This document shows positions 8,293-15,511 of a stretch of 64,000 bases of DNA, one piece after another. Position numbers and translations under genes: made by a program. The notes below the pieces were generated by a model that did not search any database, was not told where the DNA came from, and was given only the letters and a program-made list of their open reading frames with translations. This stretch comes from Streptomyces sp. B1I3 (GTDB taxonomy: Bacteria; Actinomycetota; Actinomycetes; Streptomycetales; Streptomycetaceae), in contig NZ_JAUSYD010000001.1 in assembly GCF_030816615.1 (NCBI RefSeq), positions 6,842,501 to 6,906,500 on the forward strand. Direction: 5' to 3'. Each line of letters opens with the position of its first letter. Within the stretch, counting starts at the first letter, position 1.

Positions 8293-9626
8293 CGTTCGTC
8301 CTCCGTCGGCCCGTCGGTACCGGGCAGTGGTGCGTGGAGCAGAGCCCGCGCGGCGCGGTGGCCCGAGGCGTCCACCACGTCGATCCGCCAGCCGCTGAGC
8401 TCGACGGTGTCGCCGACCACCGGGATGCGGCCGACGCGCGTGGCCAGCAGCCCCGCCAGTGTCTCGTAGGGCCCGTCCGGCACACGCAGTCCGATGGTCC
8501 GGAGCTGGTCCGTGCGAGCCGCGCCGTCGGCGGACCAGAGTGTGCGCCCGTCCGCGTCCTCGCCGGCGGGCGCCAGGTCGGGCGTCTCGTGCGGGTCGTG
8601 CTCGTCGCGCACCTCGCCGACGACCTCCTCGACGATGTCCTCCAGGGTCACGACGCCTGCCGTGCCGCCGTACTCGTCGATGACGACGGCCATGGCCAGC
8701 TTGCCGGACAACCGGTCCAGCAGACGGTCCACAGTGAGGGTTTCCGGCACGAGCAAGGGCTCGCGCAGCATGTCCGACACCCGCTTGCGAGGCCGCTGCT
8801 CGGCCGGAACGGCCAGCACGTCCTTGATGTGCGCGACTCCGACCACCGTGTCCAGATTGCCGCGGTACACGGGGAAGCGGGAGAGGCCGGTGGCCCGCGT
8901 GGCGTTCGCCACGTCCTCGGCGGTCGCCTGGACGTCGAGGGCGGTGACCTGGACCCGCGGAGTCATGACGTTCTCCGCCGTCAGCTCGGAGAGGTTGAGG
9001 GTGCGCACGAACAGTTCAGCCGTGTCGGCTTCGAGCGCCCCCTCCTTCGCGGAGTGGCGTGCCAGCGCCACCAGCTCCTGCGGGCTGCGCGCGGACGCGA
9101 GCTCCTCGGCCGGTTCGAGGCCGAAGCGGCGCACGATGCGGTTGGCCGTGTTGTTGAGGTGGCTGATGAACGGCCGGAAGACCGCCGTGAAGACGCGCTG
9201 CGGGGTGGCGACCGTCTTGGCGACGGCCAGCGGCGACGAGATGGCCCAGTTCTTCGGGACCAGCTCGCCCACCACCATCAGGACCACGGTCGACAAGGCG
9301 GTGCCGATCACGAGTGCCAGCGAGGAGGACGCCCCGGGTGACAACCCGGTCGCTTCCACCGGCCCCCGGATCAGCGCGGCGATGGACGGCTCGGAGAGCA
9401 TGCCGACCACCAGGTTGGTGACGGTGATGCCGAGCTGCGCGCCGGAGAGCTGGAAGGTGAGGCTGCGTACGGCCTTGAGCGCTCCTGCCGCACCCCGCTC
9501 TCCCCGCTCGACGGCCCGTTCGAGCTCGCCGCGCTCCACCGTGGTCAGAGAGAACTCCGCCGCCACGAAAGCACCGCAGGCGAGGGAGAGCAGCACCGCC
9601 ACGAGGAGCAGAAGCATTTCGGTCAT
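8289..9626 (-). CDS. CorC/HlyC family membrane protein (DUF21, CBS, CorC_HlyC)
   Basis: A 445-residue paralogue of the next gene. It has the DUF21 membrane domain (LACGAFVAAEFSLTTVERGE; GELVPKNWAISSP), the CBS pair (ENVMTPRVQVTALDV; VVIDEYGGTAGVVTLEDIVE), and a C-terminal transporter-associated domain (LRTIGLRVPDGPYETLAGLL). Inferred role: divalent-cation (Mg2+) homeostasis as a hetero-oligomer with its coupled neighbour. The start is ATG 9626 with GGAGG seven bases upstream. The leader region upstream may be regulatory. Confidence 0.92.
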   Translation of the reverse strand: MTEMLLLLVAVLLSLACGAFVAAEFSLTTVERGELERAVERGERGAAGALKAVRSLTFQLSGAQLGITVTNLVVGMLSEPSIAALIRGPVEATGLSPGASSSLALVIGTALSTVVLMVVGELVPKNWAISSPLAVAKTVATPQRVFTAVFRPFISHLNNTANRIVRRFGLEPAEELASARSPQELVALARHSAKEGALEADTAELFVRTLNLSELTAENVMTPRVQVTALDVQATAEDVANATRATGLSRFPVYRGNLDTVVGVAHIKDVLAVPAEQRPRKRVSDMLREPLLVPETLTVDRLLDRLSGKLAMAVVIDEYGGTAGVVTLEDIVEEVVGEVRDEHDPHETPDLAPAGEDADGRTLWSADGAARTDQLRTIGLRVPDGPYETLAGLLATRVGRIPVVGDTVELSGWRIDVVDASGHRAARALLHAPLPGTDGPTEDER

Positions 9627-9750
9627 CGGTTCACCTCCGTCCCATGGTCGGGCAGGGGCCGGAGGTTCGCTCGACGTCGGCGGTATCGACTACTGGGAGG
9701 CTCGCCCATGGGCGGACGCTCACACCTTTCAACGGGATGGACGGTTGCCG
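9627..9750 (-). promoter_or_regulatory. Candidate structured leader of the CorC operon with a small coupled ORF
   Basis: Read on the minus strand, an AT-rich element TTTACTATAGG (-10-like TACTAT, near 9750-9760) precedes about 120 nt of leader. The leader contains GCCCATGGGC (self-complementary) and a second CCATGGGA near the ribosome binding site. A short frame beginning ATG in the first palindrome (MGEPPSSRY, then RRRR and LRPLP) ends in TGA overlapping the CorC start codon as ATGA. Its own ribosome binding site is poor. I could not fit it to the M-box (Mg2+) or yybP-ykoY riboswitch with confidence. Regulatory role is inferred. Confidence 0.4.
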
Positions 9751-9864
9751 ACCTATAGTAAAGGACCGGCAAAATGCGGGGCGTGCCGGTCGGCCCCGGT
9801 TCCCGCACTCGCCCCATGATCTCAGTACGCGTGCGAGGCGCCGCATCCCTGCGGCCGGGACGCA

Positions 9865-9960
9865 CGCGCGGAGCGCATCACGTACCCGCCCAGAGCTGAC
9901 CGCGCGGAGCGAAACACGTACCCGCGCAGAGCGAATCCACCCCTGCGGAGCGAAGAACCG
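9865..9960. repeat. Short direct repeats, 36-bp period
   Basis: Two 32-bp copies starting CGCGCGGAGCG and containing CACGTACCCGC and CAGAGC lie at 9865-9896 and 9901-9932, with a third partial copy (GCGGAGCGAAGAACC) from 9945. They lie upstream of the CorC promoter in non-coding DNA. Confidence 0.6.
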
Positions 9961-10011
9961 TCCGCCGACCCCGATCCGCCGACATCGGGCGCGGCCCGCC
10001 GACGGCCGGCT

Positions 10012-10034
10012 GCGGCAGCGGTCGACGCTGCCGC
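10012..10034 (-). terminator. Hairpin downstream of the acetyltransferase gene
   Basis: GCGGCAGCG (10012-10020) and CGCTGCCGC (10026-10034) form a perfect 9-bp stem with a 5-nt loop about 80 bp past the acetyltransferase stop. The 9761-10114 gap otherwise holds only the repeats above. Confidence 0.5.
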
Positions 10035-10114
10035 TGGGGGCCGGCGCACGGCCCGTGCCCGCATACACCCGTGCCGTGTCCCGCGCCCACGTGCGTACGT
10101 GCCGAGCCTGTCCC

Positions 10115-10582
10115 TCACCGGGGGCGTGCAGCCGATCCCGGCCGGACGGACCGGCTGAGGTCCCGCAAGGGCTTGACCCAGCGCCTCCAGTGGTCCTCGC
10201 GGTGGTAGCCGGCCGACGCCCACGTGCGGTGCGCCCGGTCGTTCTCCTCGAGGACCATGGCGTCGACCCGGCGTCCGCCCAAGGCGACGAACCGCCGCTC
10301 CGCCGCTTCCATCAGGGCTGCGGCGACCCCCTGGCGGCGGAAGTCCGGATGGACTGCCAGCCGGTAGGCGGAGCACCGCCAGCCGTCGAAGCCGGCGATG
10401 ACGCTTCCGGTGAGGACGCCGTCCCGCTCGGCGAGCAGCAGGGCTTCGGGGTCCCTGGAGATGAGCCGGGCCACTCCGTCGTGGTCGTCGCTGATGCTCG
10501 TTCCTTCTGCGGCTTCGCGCCAGAAGGCCAGCACGCGCTCGATGTCGGTGAGGCCGGCGCAACGGATCTCCAGATCGCCCAT
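10115..10582 (-). CDS. GNAT family N-acetyltransferase
   Basis: A 155-residue single-domain GNAT protein. Motif A is YRLAVHPDFRRQGVAAALME (about residues 73-92), carrying the acetyl-CoA-binding R/Q-x-x-G-x-A loop at RRQGVA. The C-terminal EENDRAHRTWASAGYHRE matches motif B with its Tyr. It resembles RimI-like or YpeA-like acetyltransferases; the substrate is unknown. Start ATG 10582 (MGDLEIRCAGLTDIE) fits the fold; the frame runs further upstream without protein character. Confidence 0.88.
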   Translation of the reverse strand: MGDLEIRCAGLTDIERVLAFWREAAEGTSISDDHDGVARLISRDPEALLLAERDGVLTGSVIAGFDGWRCSAYRLAVHPDFRRQGVAAALMEAAERRFVALGGRRVDAMVLEENDRAHRTWASAGYHREDHWRRWVKPLRDLSRSVRPGSAARPR

Positions 10583-10774
10583 GGGATGAGCCAAGCAGAG
10601 CGCCGGCTCCGCGACCAGGCATTTTCCCGGGCTGCCCCAGGTGCCTCGCCGACGCACCCGTACGCTCCCGTGACGGGCGCACGACGGCGTTCCACCCACC
10701 CGCACGCAGCCCGTCACGCGTGTGTACGGCCCGTCATGCGTGTGTACGGGGCACGTCCCGCTCCCCTTGCCTCT

Positions 10775-10796
10775 GCTAGCGCGTAGGCGCTAGCGT
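10775..10796. promoter_or_regulatory. Palindromic operator/-10 of the TA module
   Basis: GCTAGCGC and GCGCTAGC form a perfect 8-bp inverted repeat around GTAG (10775-10794). TAGCGT at 10791-10796, six bases before the GTG start at 10803, fits the TAnnnT -10 of leaderless actinobacterial transcripts. There is no ribosome binding site before that GTG. The palindrome would overlap the promoter, as expected for autorepression by an RHH antitoxin. Confidence 0.6.
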
Positions 10797-10802
10797 GATG
10801 TC

Positions 10803-11030
10803 GTGCCCAAGACTCAGCTGAACGTTCGAGTGGACGAGGCCACCGCCGAGGCAGCGCGTCAACGCGCGCTGCAGCGGGGGATGAGCGTGAACCGCTACAT
10901 AGAAGAGCTCGTCAAGCAGGATGCGGGCGAGGTGGGACACACCTTCGTCGAGGCCGCGGCCGACTTCATGAAGCAGTACGAGTCGGTGTTCGCCGAGGAG
11001 TTCGACCCGGAGCGCAAGGGCACCCGTTGA
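10803..11030 (+). CDS. Ribbon-helix-helix antitoxin
   Basis: A 75-residue protein. Residues 1-45 form a likely RHH (Arc/CopG) DNA-binding domain: the strand TQLNVRVDEATA, then helices AEAARQRALQRG and MSVNRYIEELVK. The C-terminal tail (FVEAAADFMKQYESVFAEEF) would wrap the toxin. Starts at GTG 10803, probably as a leaderless message because no Shine-Dalgarno precedes it. Its stop overlaps the start of the toxin gene (TTGA). Inferred role: neutralises the Fic-like partner and represses the operon via the palindrome just upstream. Confidence 0.78.
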   Translation: MPKTQLNVRVDEATAEAARQRALQRGMSVNRYIEELVKQDAGEVGHTFVEAAADFMKQYESVFAEEFDPERKGTR

Positions 11031-11398
11031 ACCTCCGGATCGACCTCGCCTGGCTGCTCATGGTCGCCGAGCACAAGACGCCCGGCGATCCGCAGGTTGT
11101 CGACTGGGGTGCCCTCGTCGCCGCGGTCAGCCGCCACGAGGCGGAGATCTTCGGCAGCCCTGTCTACAGCGATCCGTACTCCCGCGCGGCGGCGCTTCTG
11201 CAACTGCTCCTCCATGTGCCCGCGCTCGAACACTCGAACGCCATGTTCGCGTCCGCCGTCGGCTACGGCTATCTCGTGGCCTCGGGACTGAAGGTCATCA
11301 CCTCGCCCGAGCAGGTGCGTGACCTGGCCAGGCTGGTGAAGGAAGGCAAGGCCGACGTTCGGGCCATCGCCGACGAACTGCGCCAGTGGAGCCGGTGA
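11027..11398 (+). CDS. Fic/Doc-like toxin, degenerate active site
   Basis: A 123-residue protein translated from TTG 11027, which overlaps the antitoxin stop. It resembles proteins annotated in Streptomyces as the toxin component of a fic family TA system. The core segment HVPALEHSNAMFASAVGYGYL (about residues 63-83) aligns to the Fic/Doc motif HxFx(D/E)GN(G/K)R. Here Asn71 is kept, but the glycine is not clear and the catalytic Arg is replaced by Met73. Real Fic enzymes AMPylate targets and Doc phosphorylates EF-Tu; this one may be inactive or use other chemistry. DLAWLLMVAEHKTPGDPQVV at the N-terminus is the other conserved block. Confidence 0.68.
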   Translation: MNLRIDLAWLLMVAEHKTPGDPQVVDWGALVAAVSRHEAEIFGSPVYSDPYSRAAALLQLLLHVPALEHSNAMFASAVGYGYLVASGLKVITSPEQVRDLARLVKEGKADVRAIADELRQWSR

Positions 11399-11414
11399 GG
11401 GGCCGGGGAACGCC

Positions 11415-12092
11415 TCAGTCCTCCGCGAACGGCCGGTGGGCCACGCCGAGCACGCACGGTGAGGTCGGCAGCTGCACGCCCCTGTCCGGAATCCGCAGTC
11501 GGCGGTAGGCCACCGGCTCGAAGCCGGCCGCCTCGATCGCCGCGACGGTGTCCCGCGCGGTGTGACAGCCCCCGAACAGCAGCGGCCAGACGGTGCGGTC
11601 GGCCACCCGCTGAGTCACGGCAAGGGCGCGGCCGGGTGCGAGCGTGTGCTCGAAGAAACGCAGCTCGGCGCCCGGCCTCAGCACGCGCTTGATCTCGGCG
11701 AGCGCCCGTGGCAGGTCCCGTACGGTACACAGGACCAGCGAGGCGACCGCCGCGTCGAAGGCCTCGCTCTTCACCGGCAGCGCCTCGGCCGTCCCCGGCA
11801 CCACGTCGACCGGGACCTCGGCACGCAGCCCGGCGCCGGCTGCCAGCCGGCGCAGGCCGCGCTCGGGTTCGATCGCGACGACCTCGGAGACGGACCCCGG
11901 GTAGTGCGCGAAGTTCAGACCGTTGCCCGCGCCGATCTCGATGACCCGGCCCGAGAGGCCGGACAGGAGTTCCTCGCGATGGGCGGCGATTCCGCCTTTG
12001 AGGTCGGCGGCCACGCTCATCCGGGCGTAGAAGCGGGAGAAGATCGGGTGGTGCACCGCGTCCGGCGGGATCTTCGTGCTGCGCAGACGCAT
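11415..12092 (-). CDS. Class I SAM-dependent methyltransferase
   Basis: A 225-residue protein. The SAM-binding motif I is VIEIGAGNGLNFAHYP (about residues 50-65), followed by VVAIEPERGLRRLA (acidic end of strand 2) and the DAAVASLVLCTVRDLPRALA region. It ends with VLGVAHRP. Family: UbiE/Methyltransf_11, similar to phospholipid N-methyltransferase-like and METTL7-like proteins. The substrate is unknown. ATG 12092 has GGAGG just upstream (MRLRSTKIPPDAVHHPIF). Convergent with the TA module with only 16 bp between the stops, and 58 bp after the bioD stop. Confidence 0.85.
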   Translation of the reverse strand: MRLRSTKIPPDAVHHPIFSRFYARMSVAADLKGGIAAHREELLSGLSGRVIEIGAGNGLNFAHYPGSVSEVVAIEPERGLRRLAAGAGLRAEVPVDVVPGTAEALPVKSEAFDAAVASLVLCTVRDLPRALAEIKRVLRPGAELRFFEHTLAPGRALAVTQRVADRTVWPLLFGGCHTARDTVAAIEAAGFEPVAYRRLRIPDRGVQLPTSPCVLGVAHRPFAED

Positions 12093-12150
12093 GACGAACC
12101 TCCTTCGGGGGCAGGTACGACTACCTCGATTGTCCCCCGCGCGGGCCCGC

Positions 12151-12858
12151 TCAGCCGCTCGCCGGCCCATTCGGTGCCCGTCGGTTCCCGCCGAGCTCCG
12201 GCGCCAGCCAACTCGGTGCCCGCGTACGGAAGTCGGCGGGAGGCAGTGCACCCGCCCCGGCCGGAACCCAGCCCAGCAGCGGGGCACCGGCCGAGACCGG
12301 GAGGTCGTCGATGTTGCACCGGGCGGCCAGGTCGGGTTCGGCGGGCATACTGCCCACCACGACCCCGGGACATGTGAGACCGCGCGCCCGGAGCGCCTCC
12401 GTCGTCAGCGCCGTGGCGTTGAGAGTTCCCAGCCCGGCGGGTGCGACGACCAGCACGGGAGCGGCCATCAGGCGGGCGGCGTCGGCGAGCGTGGAACCTT
12501 CGCCGTCGAAGCGCACGAGCAGCCCGCCCGCGCCCTCGACCAGGACCAGATCGTGGTCGGCCGCCAGCTTCTGCGCCGCTTCGGCGATCTCGTACGGGCG
12601 TACGGGGGCGAGGCCGGCCCGGCGCGCGGCCGTCCCGGGAGCCAACGGTTCGGGGAAACGCGCCAGTTCGACGGCCGTCACATGACCGCCGGCCAGCCGG
12701 GCCACCTCGGCCGCGTCCCCCGGTGCCCCGGGGGCCAGGCCGGTCTGGGCAGGCTTGAGCACCGCCACCCGCCGGTCCCGGAACGCCGCGGCCACAGCCG
12801 CCGTCACGATCGTCTTGCCGATCTCGGTGCCCGTCCCGGACACCACCAGAATCGTCAT
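12151..12858 (-). CDS. bioD: Dethiobiotin synthetase
   Basis: A 235-residue ATP-dependent enzyme that converts 7,8-diaminononanoate plus CO2 to dethiobiotin. The P-loop is VVSGTGTEIGKT near the N-terminus, followed by VLKPAQTG (substrate-binding Lys) and LVLVEGAGGLLVRF. Full length. Its ATG (12858) begins one base after the bioA stop, so the genes are translated together. Last gene of the bioB-bioA-bioD operon. Confidence 0.96.
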   Translation of the reverse strand: MTILVVSGTGTEIGKTIVTAAVAAAFRDRRVAVLKPAQTGLAPGAPGDAAEVARLAGGHVTAVELARFPEPLAPGTAARRAGLAPVRPYEIAEAAQKLAADHDLVLVEGAGGLLVRFDGEGSTLADAARLMAAPVLVVAPAGLGTLNATALTTEALRARGLTCPGVVVGSMPAEPDLAARCNIDDLPVSAGAPLLGWVPAGAGALPPADFRTRAPSWLAPELGGNRRAPNGPASG

Positions 12859-12859
12859 C

Positions 12860-14164
12860 TCATCCTTCCCCGGCCGCCGCACACACGGCCCTGCAGATCC
12901 GCGCCACGTCTTCGTCGCCCGTCACGTACGGCGGCATCGTGTACACGAGGTCGCGGAAGGGCCGTAGCCACACTCCCTCGCGGACCGCGGCCCGCGTCGC
13001 GGCCTCCATGTCGATCTCGTGATCGAGCTGTACGACGCCGATGGCGCCCAGCACCCGTACATCCTGCACCCCTGGCACACCGGCCGCCTCGGCGAGACCC
13101 TGCCGGAGCCCGGCGCCGATCCGTTTCACCTCCTGCTCCCAGTCCTGGCCGAGCAGCACATCCAGGGACGCGCAGGCCACCGCCGCGGCCAGCGGGTTTC
13201 CCATGAACGTGGGCCCGTGCGCCAGCACCGGTACCTCTCCGCTCGAGATGCCTTCTGCCACGCGTGACGTGCACAGGGTCGCAGCCAGCGTCAGGTAACC
13301 GCCGGTCAGCGCTTTGCCGACACACATGACATCCGGGGACACCCCCGCGTGACCGGCTGCGAACAACTGCCCGGTGCGGCCGAATCCGGTCGCGATCTCG
13401 TCGAACACCAGCAGTACGTCGTTCGCGTCGCACGCCTCGCGCAGCACCCGCAGATAGGCGGGCGAATGGAACCGCATTCCACCCGCCCCCTGCACCACCG
13501 GCTCCACGATCACCGCGGCCAGCTCATCGGCATGATCCGCGACGAGCTCCCGCAGATGCCGTACGTACGCCTCGTCGGGCTCCGCGTCGAAGCCGTCGGG
13601 CGGTGCGTCCGCGAAGACCTGGCGGGGGAGGGCCCCCGACCACAGTTCGTGCATCCCGCCCTCGGGGTCGCACACCGACATCGGCTGCCAGGTGTCGCCG
13701 TGGTAGCCGCCCCGCCAGGTCAGCAGCCGGTGCTTGCCCGGCCGCCCGGCCGAGCGCCAGTACTGCAGGCACATCTTCACCGCGACCTCGACGGAGACCG
13801 AGCCCGAATCCGCGAGGAAGACGTGCTGCAGCGGCTCCGGAGTGATCTCCACCAGCCGGGTCACCAGCCGGACGGCGGGCTCGTGCGTGAGCCCGCCGAA
13901 CATCACATGGCTCATCCGGTCCAGCTGGCTACGCGCCGCCTCGTTGAGCACGGGGTGGTTGTAACCGTGCACGGCCGACCACCAGGAGGACATCCCGTCC
14001 ACCAACTCACTCTGCCCGTACGCGGGTTCGGCGAGCCGGAGTCGCACCCCGGAGGCCGACTCCACGACCAGCGGCTCCTGGCGGCCGGGCATCGGGCCGT
14101 AGGGGTGCCAGACGTGAGCCCGGTCCAGGGCGCGCAGTTCGGCGGGCGCGAGCGGATCAGGCAT
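12860..14164 (-). CDS. bioA: Adenosylmethionine-8-amino-7-oxononanoate aminotransferase
   Basis: A 434-residue class III PLP aminotransferase that makes 7,8-diaminopelargonate using SAM as amino donor. WHPYGPM (substrate pocket), GYHGDTW, VFDEIATGFGRTG and MCVGKALTGGYLTLA (PLP Lys) are all present. ATG 14164 overlaps the end of bioB by eight bases, which suggests coupling. Full length. Confidence 0.96.
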   Translation of the reverse strand: MPDPLAPAELRALDRAHVWHPYGPMPGRQEPLVVESASGVRLRLAEPAYGQSELVDGMSSWWSAVHGYNHPVLNEAARSQLDRMSHVMFGGLTHEPAVRLVTRLVEITPEPLQHVFLADSGSVSVEVAVKMCLQYWRSAGRPGKHRLLTWRGGYHGDTWQPMSVCDPEGGMHELWSGALPRQVFADAPPDGFDAEPDEAYVRHLRELVADHADELAAVIVEPVVQGAGGMRFHSPAYLRVLREACDANDVLLVFDEIATGFGRTGQLFAAGHAGVSPDVMCVGKALTGGYLTLAATLCTSRVAEGISSGEVPVLAHGPTFMGNPLAAAVACASLDVLLGQDWEQEVKRIGAGLRQGLAEAAGVPGVQDVRVLGAIGVVQLDHEIDMEAATRAAVREGVWLRPFRDLVYTMPPYVTGDEDVARICRAVCAAAGEG

Positions 14165-15368
14165 TGGGCGCGAGGTCCGTGCCGGCACCGCGACGGCGCA
14201 CCGTCACGAGGTCCCTGCGCAGCGCCGACGGGGCCTCGGACGCATCGGCGGTGGCCGAGGCGGGGGCGTCGTCCGCCGTGTCCGGGACCGCCGCCTCCGG
14301 GACCCGGGCCTCGCCGCAGGGGGCGCACCCGTTCTCGTGGGAACCGCAGCTGCCGTTCACATCCGCCCGATGGCCGGGCAGCGTCGTCGTGCCCGCTCCC
14401 TCGACCTCGAACCCGGCGTCGGCGATCATGTCGAGATCGGTCCGGCCCGACTGGCCCTCGCTGGTCAGGTAGTCGCCCAGGAAGATGGAGTTGACCAGGT
14501 TCAGGGCGAGCGGCTGCATCGAGCGCAGGTGGACCTCGCGCCCGCCCGCGAGCCGCACCTCCACGTCCGGGCAGACGAAGCGCACCATCGCCAGGATGCG
14601 CAGGCACCGCTGCGGCGTGAGGTGCCACTCCTTGGCGAGCGGGGTCCCCTCCATGGGAATCAGGAAGTTCACCGGCACGGAGTCGGGATCCAGCTCACGC
14701 AGGGAGAAGACGACATCGACCAGGTCGGCGTCGCTCTCGCCCATCCCCGCGATCAGACCGGAGCACGCGGACAGCCCGGCGGCCTGCGCCTGCTGCACGG
14801 TGTCCACCCGGTCGGCGTACGTGTGGGTGGTCGTGATGTCCCCGTACGTCCCCTCCGAGGTGTTGAGGTTGTGGTTGTACGCGTCGGCCCCCGCCGACTT
14901 CAGGCGGTCGGCCTGGCCCTGGGACAGCAGTCCGAGGCAGGCGCACACCTCGACGTCCTCGTGCTGCTCCTTGATGGCCTCGATGGTCTGCGAGACCCGG
15001 TCGACGTCCCGGTCGGTCGGCCCCCTGCCGCTCGCCACCAGGCACACGCGCTTGGCCCCGCCGGCCACTCCCGCCGTGGCGGCCTTGGCCGCCTCCTCCG
15101 GTTTGAGCCAGGTGTACTTGAGGATGTCGGCCTTGGAGCCGAGCCGCTGGGAGCAGTACGAGCAGTCCTCGGGGCACAGCCCGGACTTCAGATTCACCAG
15201 ATAGTTCAGCTTCACGCGCCGCCCGAACCACTGGCGGCGTACCTTTCCGGCCGCGGCCACCACATCGAGCAAGTCGTCGTCAGAGGTCGCCAGCACGGCG
15301 AGCGCTTCGTCCCGGGTCGGCAGTTCGCGCCGCAGTCCCTTGTCCACCAGCGTGTTCAGGAGGTCCAT
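14157..15368 (-). CDS. bioB: Biotin synthase with Cys-containing C-terminal extension
   Basis: A 403-residue radical-SAM enzyme that inserts sulfur into dethiobiotin. The [4Fe-4S] motif GLCPEDCSYCSQR places Cys65, Cys69 and Cys72. YNHNLNTSE and MGESDADLVDVVFSLRELDPDS are typical BioB blocks. The usual family length is about 320-350; here about 60 extra residues follow the barrel, beginning with a Cys cluster (SCGSHENGCAPCGEA) and then an Ala-rich tail. Similar tails are known to me from actinobacterial BioB, but their role is unclear. Start ATG 15368 (MDLLNTLVDKGLRR). Heads the bioBAD operon, divergent from bioF. Confidence 0.95.
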   Translation of the reverse strand: MDLLNTLVDKGLRRELPTRDEALAVLATSDDDLLDVVAAAGKVRRQWFGRRVKLNYLVNLKSGLCPEDCSYCSQRLGSKADILKYTWLKPEEAAKAATAGVAGGAKRVCLVASGRGPTDRDVDRVSQTIEAIKEQHEDVEVCACLGLLSQGQADRLKSAGADAYNHNLNTSEGTYGDITTTHTYADRVDTVQQAQAAGLSACSGLIAGMGESDADLVDVVFSLRELDPDSVPVNFLIPMEGTPLAKEWHLTPQRCLRILAMVRFVCPDVEVRLAGGREVHLRSMQPLALNLVNSIFLGDYLTSEGQSGRTDLDMIADAGFEVEGAGTTTLPGHRADVNGSCGSHENGCAPCGEARVPEAAVPDTADDAPASATADASEAPSALRRDLVTVRRRGAGTDLAPNA

Positions 15369-15433
15369 GGCCCTGATCCTGACGTACGGCACCGGCATCG
15401 GCCAAGGAGGAACCGGACAGGAGAGGAGGGTGA

Positions 15434-15455
15434 GGGTGTGTGTATTGCCACACCC
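15434..15455. promoter_or_regulatory. Inverted repeat in the divergent bioB-bioF promoter region
   Basis: GGGTGTG (15434-15440) and CACACCC (15449-15455) form a perfect 7-bp inverted repeat with an 8-bp AT-containing spacer in the 143-bp gap between bioB and bioF. It is well placed to be the operator of a biotin regulator. It does not match the BirA or BioQ sites I know. Confidence 0.45.
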
Positions 15456-15511
15456 TGACCTGCTGCGCACCCCGCTAGGGTCTGTGAGCTGCCTACAAAA
15501 GGGACCGCCCC

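Noticed and set aside
4516..8469. A 1317-codon plus-strand open frame
   Set aside because: It runs antisense to mug, purB, the SGNH hydrolase and a CorC gene. Its product is Arg/His/Gly-rich shadow sequence caused by GC-biased codons of the real genes.
9627..9760. M-box or yybP-ykoY riboswitch
   Set aside because: Only loose similarity to the conserved cores was found by eye, so it is kept only as an unnamed leader.
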